Shown here piece by piece: positions 1-5,108 of a stretch of 5,108 nt of DNA; the first letter of the stretch is position 1; every line of letters begins with the position of its first letter. Source of the stretch: Gemmatimonadota bacterium (lineage in GTDB: Bacteria; Gemmatimonadota; Gemmatimonadetes; Gemmatimonadales; Gemmatimonadaceae). The notes under the pieces are model-generated. The model had not been told where the DNA came from, did no database searches, and was given only the letters and a program-made list of their open reading frames with translations. Made by a program: the position numbers and the translations under genes. The stretch covers positions 1 to 5,108 of the forward strand of contig CANJOX010000265.1 in the NCBI GenBank assembly GCA_947475795.1, in the 5' to 3' direction.

Positions 1-340
1 ACTCGTCGATCCGGTCACGCCCCGCATTCCCGATGGCCACGATGATGATCGGCTCGATCACCTGCGCATGCATCAGCGCCCGCGCCGTGGTGTCCACCCC
101 CCACTGCACACCGAACGGCGACAGCGCGAGATCGTCGAAAACGTTCTGCCCGTCGTGCAGATACAGCACCGGATAGCGCCGGTCCGGCTGCCGCTCGTAA
201 TCCGGCGGCAGACAGATGGTCACATCATGCGGATGCGGCAGGAACCGCGAACGGATTTCCGTGAAGTGCAGCAGCGAGCCGACCACGCGCGGGACGGGCG
301 GCTCGGGGTGTAACTCTTCAGACAGTCCCGCATGCACCAC
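1..340 (-). CDS. Putative esterase, alpha/beta-hydrolase fold (Fes/esterase D-like), N-terminal part
   Basis: This reading frame is open for 113 codons from a GTG at 340 to the left edge, where it is cut off after residues RIDE. The translation carries the typical N-terminal pattern of the PF00756 putative-esterase family: a first strand with VTICLPPDY (residues 40-48), then RRYPVLYLHDGQNVFDD (54-70), a tryptophan at 80 followed by GVDTTARALM, and a central strand IIIVAIGNAGRDRIDE (98-113). Such proteins hydrolyse carboxylic or siderophore esters, but the nucleophile motif GxSxGG and the rest of the triad lie outside the window, so the substrate cannot be guessed. The start is uncertain: two adjacent GTG codons (340 and 337) lie just after the reductase stop at 345-347, and no ATG occurs in frame before residue 90. 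A later GTG at 286 is possible. The 4-base gap to the upstream gene implies the same transcript and probable translational coupling. Confidence 0.82.
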   Translation of the reverse strand, partial: MVHAGLSEELHPEPPVPRVVGSLLHFTEIRSRFLPHPHDVTICLPPDYERQPDRRYPVLYLHDGQNVFDDLALSPFGVQWGVDTTARALMHAQVIEPIIIVAIGNAGRDRIDE

Positions 341-344
341 GCGA

Positions 345-1331
345 TCAGACCAGGTCCGGCACCGCGGCACCGGCCACGAAGGCGTCCAGATTGGCCAGCG
401 CGCGCATCCCCATGTTCGTGCGCGTCTCAATCGTCGCACTGCCCAGGTGCGGCAGCAGCACCACGTTCTCGAGCTCCTTGAGCTCGGCCGTCACGCTGGG
501 TTCGAATTCATACACGTCGAGTCCGGCCCCCGCGATCTTCCGCGCCTGCAGCACGGCCGCCAGCGCCGCCTCATCCACCACGTCGCCACGCGCGGTGTTT
601 ACGAGATATGCGTGCTCGGGCATGAGCGCGAGCGTGCGCGCGTTCATGAGATGGCGCGTTTCCGGCGTGGCCGGGCAGTGCAACGACACGACATCGGCCC
701 GCGCCAGCAACGTCTCGAGCGAATCCACCCGCTCGGCCCCCTCGGGGCCGGCCGTCGCCGGATCATCAATGCGCGGATCGCGCGGCGCGTGGTAGATGAT
801 CTTCATGTCGAACGCCGCGGCCGCCTGGCGCGCCACCGCACGGCCGATGCGGCCGTAGCCCACGATCCCCAGCGTCTTGCGACGCAGCGTGCGCCCCAGC
901 ATGAACGTGGGCCGCAGGCCGCCCCACGCCCCACTGCGCACATGGCGCTCGCCTTCGCCGAGGCGGCGCATGACCATCAGCATCAGCGCGATCGCGATGT
1001 CGGCCGTGTCATCGGTGACGACATCGGGCGTGTTGCTGATCGTGATGCCGGCGCGCTTGGCCGCCGCCACATTGATGTGATTGACGCCCACACCGACGTT
1101 GCACAGCATCCGCGCGCGAATGCCGGGCGTGCTGAGGATCTCTTCGGTCCAGCGGTCGGTCACCGTGGTCATCACCACGTCGGCCTGCTGCAGCACCTGC
1201 TTGAGCTGGTCGGGCGCCAGCGCGACATCGGTCTTGTTGAACAGCGCGTCGTAGCGCTCGGCGATCGCGGCCTCGACCGGCGCCGGCATCTTCCGCGTCA
1301 CGACCACCCGGGTAGCGCGCGCTTCGCTCAT
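345..1331 (-). CDS. D-2-hydroxyacid dehydrogenase: glyoxylate/hydroxypyruvate reductase (D-glycerate dehydrogenase)
   Basis: This 328-residue protein is full length for cytosolic D-isomer-specific 2-hydroxyacid dehydrogenases. It likely reduces hydroxypyruvate to D-glycerate and glyoxylate to glycolate with NAD(P)H. Visible motifs are the substrate-binding loop NVGVGVNHI (78-86), the Rossmann glycine motif GYGRIG (158-163), NTARGD with catalytic Arg248, LDVYEFEP with catalytic Glu277, and PHLGSAT with catalytic His295, so the Arg-Glu-His set is complete. After the second Rossmann strand the sequence is IIYHAPRD, without the acidic residue usual in NADH-specific members, which hints at NADPH. 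I chose the ATG at 1331 because it gives the normal family N-terminus and overlaps the aminotransferase stop as ATGA. The frame stays open for 107 more codons upstream, to 1652, but that part is antisense-free overlap with the aminotransferase and has no family match. The pairing with a serine-glyoxylate aminotransferase supports a role in glyoxylate and serine metabolism. Phosphonate or phosphoglycerate dehydrogenase activity is less likely, as there is no C-terminal ACT domain. Confidence 0.93.
   Translation of the reverse strand: MSEARATRVVVTRKMPAPVEAAIAERYDALFNKTDVALAPDQLKQVLQQADVVMTTVTDRWTEEILSTPGIRARMLCNVGVGVNHINVAAAKRAGITISNTPDVVTDDTADIAIALMLMVMRRLGEGERHVRSGAWGGLRPTFMLGRTLRRKTLGIVGYGRIGRAVARQAAAAFDMKIIYHAPRDPRIDDPATAGPEGAERVDSLETLLARADVVSLHCPATPETRHLMNARTLALMPEHAYLVNTARGDVVDEAALAAVLQARKIAGAGLDVYEFEPSVTAELKELENVVLLPHLGSATIETRTNMGMRALANLDAFVAGAAVPDLV
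1328..1331 (-). promoter_or_regulatory. ATGA stop/start overlap (translational coupling)
   Basis: The aminotransferase stop TGA (1330-1328) and the reductase start ATG (1331-1329) share bases in the sequence ATGA on the minus strand. Such overlaps usually couple translation of the two genes by ribosome re-initiation, which would keep the two enzymes of the serine to glycerate route in step. No convincing separate ribosome binding site lies just upstream of the ATG. Confidence 0.8.
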
Positions 1332-2506
1332 GCGGACACCGCATCGCCCACGCGCCACTGCTGCAGCGCGGCGCCGACGCCGCTCCCCAGCGTGACCGGA
1401 ATCCCCGCATCGCACAGCGCCATCTCGACCCCGGCCAGCGCGCCGGCCAGCGTGAGACGGTTGGTGTCGCCCAGATGGCCGATGCGAAACACCTTGCCGG
1501 CCACTTCGTTCAGCCCCGACCCGAGGGAAATGTCGTACCGCGTGAAGGCCAGCTCGATCACACGCCGCGCGTCGTGCCCCTCGGGCACCATCACCGCGGT
1601 GAGCGAATTCGAGGCGATCTCGGGACGCTTCGCGCACTGGCGCAGTCCCCACGCATCCACGGCCGCACGGATCCCGCTGGCGTGGAACCGGTGCCGCTCG
1701 GCCACGGCATCCATCCCCTCGTCCAGCAGCATCGTCAGCGCCTCATCGAGCCCGAACAGCAGCGACAGCGCCGGCGTGCTGGGGAAGTAGCCCTGTGCAT
1801 TGTTGCTGCGCATGGGACGCAGGTCGAAGTACGCACGCGGCATCGTACATCCGTCCACGCGTGCCAGCGCCTTGTCGCTCATGTAGAGAATGCCGAGCCC
1901 CGCGGGGAGCATGAACCCCTTCTGCGTGCCCGTAATGGCGCAGTCCACGCCCCACGCATCGAACTGGAAGTCGAGACTCGCGATCGAGCTCACGCCGTCC
2001 ACGTACAGCAGCGCCGGATGCTGCGCGCGATCGATGGCGGCCCGCACGGCCGCCACGTCGCTCGTGACGCCGGTGGCCGTTTCATTGTGCACCAGCAGCA
2101 CACCCTGGATTTCGTGGTTCGTATCGGCGGCGAGCGCGGCTTCGATACGCGCCGGATCGGCGGCCTCGCCCCACGGCTCTTCGATCACGTCCACCTGATA
2201 GCCCAGCGCGCGCGCCGTCTGAATGAACAGGTGCGAGAACTGGCCGAAGCGCACCGCCAGCAGACGCGCCCCGGGGTTCTGCGTGTTCACGAGCGCCGCC
2301 TCCCACATCGCCGAGCCGGTGGCCGGAAACACGAACGGCTCTCCCTTGGTCTGGTGCACGACCTGCGGCAGCCGCGACAGGATCGAGTGCGTCAGCGCCG
2401 GGAAGGCGGGGGCGCGATGATCTTCCATCGCGCGGTGCATCGCACGCAGCAGGCGATCGGGAACCGGCGTGGGGCCGGGAATCTGGAGGAAGTGGCGTCC
2501 GGCCAT
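1328..2506 (-). CDS. Class V PLP aminotransferase: serine-glyoxylate / alanine-glyoxylate aminotransferase
   Basis: This 392-residue protein matches the usual length of serine-glyoxylate aminotransferases. The likely reaction is transfer of an amino group from L-serine (or L-alanine) to glyoxylate, giving hydroxypyruvate (or pyruvate) and glycine. It opens with the family hallmark PGPTPVP (10-16). The PLP-phosphate loop is ATGSAMWEA (62-70), the aspartate that contacts the pyridine nitrogen is Asp170 in YVDGVSS, and the Schiff-base lysine is Lys196 in TGTQKGFMLPAGLG. The QKG-x-MLP-x-GLG form is characteristic of the serine-glyoxylate branch rather than of cysteine desulfurases or phosphoserine aminotransferases. 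Arg341 in FRIGHLGD is the expected substrate-carboxylate contact. The ATG at 2506 lies 3 bases after the MarR stop codon and has no clear Shine-Dalgarno sequence, so coupled translation is likely. The stop overlaps the next gene by four bases. The downstream hydroxypyruvate reductase argues for serine as donor, but alanine or another donor cannot be excluded from sequence. Confidence 0.93.
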   Translation of the reverse strand: MAGRHFLQIPGPTPVPDRLLRAMHRAMEDHRAPAFPALTHSILSRLPQVVHQTKGEPFVFPATGSAMWEAALVNTQNPGARLLAVRFGQFSHLFIQTARALGYQVDVIEEPWGEAADPARIEAALAADTNHEIQGVLLVHNETATGVTSDVAAVRAAIDRAQHPALLYVDGVSSIASLDFQFDAWGVDCAITGTQKGFMLPAGLGILYMSDKALARVDGCTMPRAYFDLRPMRSNNAQGYFPSTPALSLLFGLDEALTMLLDEGMDAVAERHRFHASGIRAAVDAWGLRQCAKRPEIASNSLTAVMVPEGHDARRVIELAFTRYDISLGSGLNEVAGKVFRIGHLGDTNRLTLAGALAGVEMALCDAGIPVTLGSGVGAALQQWRVGDAVSA

Positions 2507-2509
2507 CGG

Positions 2510-3046
2510 TTACGTCGGTGTGGGAAGCGAAGAGTCGGGAGCCGGCGCATCCGGCTCCTCGGCGGTCAGATCGTCATGTGCCTCATCGGCGCTGTCGGAC
2601 CCGTCGGGATCGAGCACCCGCAGCAGGCGGCGGCACAGCCGCGCCAGGCGCGCCCGCTGCTCGCCGCTCACCTCGCGCATGATCGCCACGATGGCGTCAC
2701 TGCGGGCAGGGGCGGCGGTGAGCAACACGCCGCGTCCGTCGTCGGTGAGGTGCACGGAGATGAAACGGCGGTCGGTGGCGTGCCGCTCGCGCCGCACCCA
2801 GCCGCGGGCTTCCAGCGCGTCGATGATGGCCGTCATCTGGGCCTTGCTGCGCCCCAGTGCCTCGGCCAGCTCCTGCTGATGCACCGGACCGCGCTCCTCG
2901 AGCGTCTCGAGCACGCCGAACTGCGAGGCCGACAGCCCGAACGGATGCACCGCCTGTTCAACCTGTGCCGCCGCCATCGTGGCCGCCCGCTGCAGGGTTG
3001 CGTAGGCGTCGAGGGCGCGACGGCGTTTCTTCTCTCCCTTACTCAT
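2510..3046 (-). CDS. MarR-family winged helix-turn-helix transcriptional regulator
   Basis: This 178-residue protein has the MarR layout: an N-terminal dimerisation helix (about 10-35), then LSASQFGVLETLEERG (38-53), the helix-turn-helix LAEALGRSKAQMTAIIDALEARGWV (60-84) and a basic wing with RRERHATDRRFISVHLTDDG (85-104). The D-R-R at 92-94 is the conserved wing signature. A second dimerisation helix runs to about residue 145. MarR proteins usually act as homodimers that repress nearby genes until a small, often phenolic or acidic, ligand binds. The start MSKGEKKRRR is strongly basic; a Met at 24 would cut into the first helix, so the ATG at 3046 is preferred. Unusually, residues 147-178 form an Asp/Glu/Pro/Ser-rich tail that looks disordered. 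The gene sits inside the row, 42 bases after the oxidoreductase and 3 bases before the aminotransferase, so it is a candidate regulator of its own transcript. Its ligand and operator are unknown. Confidence 0.92.
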   Translation of the reverse strand: MSKGEKKRRRALDAYATLQRAATMAAAQVEQAVHPFGLSASQFGVLETLEERGPVHQQELAEALGRSKAQMTAIIDALEARGWVRRERHATDRRFISVHLTDDGRGVLLTAAPARSDAIVAIMREVSGEQRARLARLCRRLLRVLDPDGSDSADEAHDDLTAEEPDAPAPDSSLPTPT

Positions 3047-3088
3047 GCGTCGTCGGGGTCGGAGGGCGGACGGTCCAGCGGCAGCGGG
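3047..3088 (-). other. Intergenic gap between oxidoreductase and MarR gene
   Basis: This is the only gap of any size in the window, 42 bases and very GC-rich. On the minus strand I see no strong Shine-Dalgarno sequence before the MarR start, no hairpin followed by a T run that would mark a terminator, and no recognisable -35/-10 pair. The lack of a terminator supports read-through from the oxidoreductase gene into the MarR gene. A regulator-binding site here is possible but not shown. Confidence 0.5.
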
Positions 3089-5104
3089 TTACGGCGAAAG
3101 CATGCCCGCATGCCGGATCGCCATGCGTTCGGCGAGCACAGTCGCGACCGCCATGATCGTTTCCTGCGGGTTGACGCCAAGGGCCGTCGGCAGCAACGAC
3201 CCGTCTGCAATGTACAGCCCACGCACGCCGTGTCGCTCCCCATCGGGCGTGGCCCCCGACGTGGCGGGATCGGTGCCCATGCGGCAGGTGCCGTTCACGT
3301 GGGCCGAGAAGAGCCCGATGCGATTCGGCCCGACGGATCCTTGCTCGAGGCGCGCCACGTCGGCCGCCGACCGGACCACGATCGGCGTGGAGTGCATGGT
3401 GCCCACCTCCCGCGCGCCGGCCGCGAAGTGCAGCCGCGCGCTCGCCGACAGGGAGGCGCGGACGCGTCGCTGGTCCTCGGCGGTCAGCGCATAGGTGATC
3501 GACGTCTCCCCACGGCGATTGGTCCGCACCGCCCCGCTGGACCGCTGCCGTTCCGCCCCGTCCCGCGTGAGAACGATCAAGACACCCAGCTGATTGAACG
3601 ACGACATGAGCTCGTGATGGCCCCGGCCGAAGCCCGGCATCGCCGCCGCCGTGAACGAGGGGTGCATGGGGGGCGTCTCGATCCAGAAGCCGAAGTCGGT
3701 ACCGCGCCAGCGGAGGTGCTCGTCGCACATCGTGGAGAGCGGAATGCCGGTGCTGGTCACGATCTCACGGTCGTAGCGCCCCCAGATAGCGGTGGTCGGG
3801 TGCAGCCGTAACCACCGGCCCACCCCGCCGCCGCCCAGTCCGGAGCGCTGCAGCAGCGCCGGGGTGCCAATGGCGCCGCCCGCCACCACCACGATGGGCG
3901 CGTCGATGGTCAGGGCGCGCGCCGGACGCCCCGAGCGCGGATCGCGCACTGTGGCGTGCACGCGCTTGAGCGGCGGCGTCCCCGAGCCGGTATCGCGCTC
4001 GATGCGCTCGATCCGGTCGACGTGCGTGTCGGCGTACACCGTGGCCCCGGCCGCGAGGGCGCGCGGCACGAAGGTGAGCAGCGTGGACTGCTTCGCATCG
4101 TGCCGGCATCCCACCCCGCAGAAGCCGCACCGTACGCAACCGGTGGCGTTGATCTGCGCCGTGGACACCTTCCACCCCAGCGCGCGCGCACCGTCGAGCA
4201 GAATGCGGTTGTTGGCGGAATGCGCATCCTCCGGCACGGCACTGGCGTGCACCTCCCGTTCGATCCGGTCGAACACCGCGCTCATGTCGCGCGGCGTCAT
4301 GCCATACACCCCCGACTCGGCCGCCCACTGCTCGAGCACGAAGTCCGGCGTGCGCAGCATGATCATCCAGTTCACCGTGGTCGACCCGCCCACCGTGTTC
4401 CCCTGCACCAGCGCTACCGAGGCGTCGTCGGTCGTGCGCAGCGCGCCGTCCGCGTACAGCTGCTCCGTGAGCTCCGCCTCACGCTCGTTAAAATCCGCGC
4501 GCGAACGATACGCCCCCGACTCGAGCACGATCACGCGGAATCCCGCCTCCGCGAGCCGCGCCGCCGTCACGGCGCCGCCGGCGCCGGTCCCGATCACGAC
4601 CACGTCCGCGGATGTCTGCAGGTCGTCACGCAAGGCCACCGCCGGTATCACCCCCCGCGGCAGCGGATCGGGGGCAATGACCGTGGGCAGCACGACGGGA
4701 CCGCGGGCCACCGGTTCCACCACCGGGGGCGAGCCGGGCTCAGCCGCCGGCAGGGGCCCCTCCCACGGCACGCGCGGGGTGCGCGACTGCAGCGGCCCAG
4801 CATAGTCGATGGCTTCCGCCACCTCGGGCTGGGCGTAGTGCACGGCCAGCATCAGGCGCCGGACCGAGTGCGACGCCGAGCGCAGCGGGGCCAAGGGCGA
4901 GTCGAGCCAGCGGCCAAAGCACCGGCGCTGCTGCGCGAGCGTGAGTGACGCAAAACGACGGGGTACGCCGATGGCGAGCGCCACCGCGATGCGTCCCGCG
5001 AGCACATCGAGCGCCAGCCCCAGCTGGGCGCGACGGTGCGGCGGCAGCCCCTCCAACCGCGCGTCGCACCGCGCCACAAAGTCGGCGCGCGAGCCGGTGG
5101 TCAC
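3089..5104 (-). CDS. GMC-family FAD-dependent oxidoreductase, long-chain alcohol oxidase-like
   Basis: This 671-residue flavoprotein likely oxidises an alcohol to an aldehyde or ketone. Residues 1-104 form an alpha-helical domain ending in AIDYAGPL, resembling the N-terminal domain of long-chain fatty alcohol oxidases. A Pro-rich linker (about 105-165) follows. The FAD domain begins at DVVVIGTGAGGAVTAARLAEAG (GxGxxG, 172-177) with Glu195 expected to hold the ADP ribose. GNTVGGSTTVNWMIMLR (235-251) is a GMC signature. A cysteine cluster C-x2-C-x2-C-x3-C lies at 323-333. The C-terminal part has SAHVNGTCRMG with the catalytic His602, and DGSLLPTALGVNPQETIMA with Asn645, matching the His/Asn pair of cholesterol oxidase. 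No signal peptide or clear membrane helix is seen, so it is probably cytoplasmic or peripheral. The GTG at 5104 is only four bases from the window edge and the codon before it (GAC) is open, so the true start may lie outside. Glucose-methanol-choline relatives with other alcohol substrates remain possible; the substrate is not readable. Confidence 0.9.
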   Translation of the reverse strand: MTTGSRADFVARCDARLEGLPPHRRAQLGLALDVLAGRIAVALAIGVPRRFASLTLAQQRRCFGRWLDSPLAPLRSASHSVRRLMLAVHYAQPEVAEAIDYAGPLQSRTPRVPWEGPLPAAEPGSPPVVEPVARGPVVLPTVIAPDPLPRGVIPAVALRDDLQTSADVVVIGTGAGGAVTAARLAEAGFRVIVLESGAYRSRADFNEREAELTEQLYADGALRTTDDASVALVQGNTVGGSTTVNWMIMLRTPDFVLEQWAAESGVYGMTPRDMSAVFDRIEREVHASAVPEDAHSANNRILLDGARALGWKVSTAQINATGCVRCGFCGVGCRHDAKQSTLLTFVPRALAAGATVYADTHVDRIERIERDTGSGTPPLKRVHATVRDPRSGRPARALTIDAPIVVVAGGAIGTPALLQRSGLGGGGVGRWLRLHPTTAIWGRYDREIVTSTGIPLSTMCDEHLRWRGTDFGFWIETPPMHPSFTAAAMPGFGRGHHELMSSFNQLGVLIVLTRDGAERQRSSGAVRTNRRGETSITYALTAEDQRRVRASLSASARLHFAAGAREVGTMHSTPIVVRSAADVARLEQGSVGPNRIGLFSAHVNGTCRMGTDPATSGATPDGERHGVRGLYIADGSLLPTALGVNPQETIMAVATVLAERMAIRHAGMLSP

Positions 5105-5108
5105 GTCG

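Noticed and set aside
331..333. An ATG on the minus strand just after the reductase stop, considered as the esterase start
   Set aside because: It is in a different frame from the esterase motifs; translation from it gives Arg/Ser/Cys-rich sequence with no family match, while the GTG codons at 340 and 337 are in the right frame.
1332..1652. A 107-codon upstream extension of the reductase frame
   Set aside because: It overlaps the aminotransferase coding region in another frame and has no family similarity; the ATG at 1331 gives the normal N-terminus and an ATGA junction.
216..1790. A 524-codon open frame on the plus strand opposite the reductase and the end of the aminotransferase
   Set aside because: It has low-complexity Arg/His-rich composition, no recognisable domain, and covers two well-supported minus-strand genes.
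3068..3076. A 9-base inverted repeat (ggac-g-gtcc type) in the gap before the MarR gene, considered as an operator
   Set aside because: Four-base arms are expected by chance in GC-rich DNA, and MarR operators usually have longer arms.
1475..3811. A 778-codon open frame on the plus strand, antisense to the aminotransferase, MarR and oxidoreductase genes
   Set aside because: Its translation is dominated by Arg, His, Gly and Pro with no domain or motif, and it lies opposite three genes with clear family motifs. Long antisense frames are expected in GC-rich coding DNA.

Overview
The window is a compact, GC-rich stretch of bacterial DNA, almost wholly protein-coding. All five recognisable genes lie on the minus strand and are read from the right end towards the left. 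Base composition and codon use look even across the genes, and I see no sign of a mobile element, RNA gene, CRISPR array or repeat. The organism is a high-GC bacterium. I cannot name the phylum from this sequence; Gemmatimonadota or a high-GC proteobacterium would both fit, but this is only an impression.

Layout in order of transcription: (1) a large FAD-dependent GMC oxidoreductase resembling long-chain alcohol oxidases (5104 to 3089), whose start sits at the window edge; (2) after a 42-base gap, a MarR-family regulator with an unusual acidic tail (3046 to 2510); (3) after a 3-base gap, a class V PLP-dependent aminotransferase of the serine-glyoxylate/alanine-glyoxylate type (2506 to 1328); (4) overlapping it by 4 bases (ATGA), a D-2-hydroxyacid dehydrogenase of the glyoxylate/hydroxypyruvate reductase type (1331 to 345); (5) after a 4-base gap, the N-terminal third or so of an alpha/beta-hydrolase esterase of the Fes/esterase D type (340 to 1), running off the left edge.

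Genes 3 and 4 form a clear metabolic pair. The aminotransferase can convert serine plus glyoxylate to hydroxypyruvate plus glycine, and the dehydrogenase can reduce hydroxypyruvate to D-glycerate (or glyoxylate to glycolate). This is the core of glyoxylate salvage and of the serine cycle. The tight spacing suggests one transcript carrying genes 2 to 5 and probably gene 1, with the MarR protein as a candidate local regulator. How the alcohol oxidase and esterase connect to glyoxylate chemistry is not shown by the sequence. I see no convincingly novel system; the points worth a second look are the gene combination, the cysteine cluster in the oxidoreductase, the cofactor preference of the reductase and the tail of the regulator.
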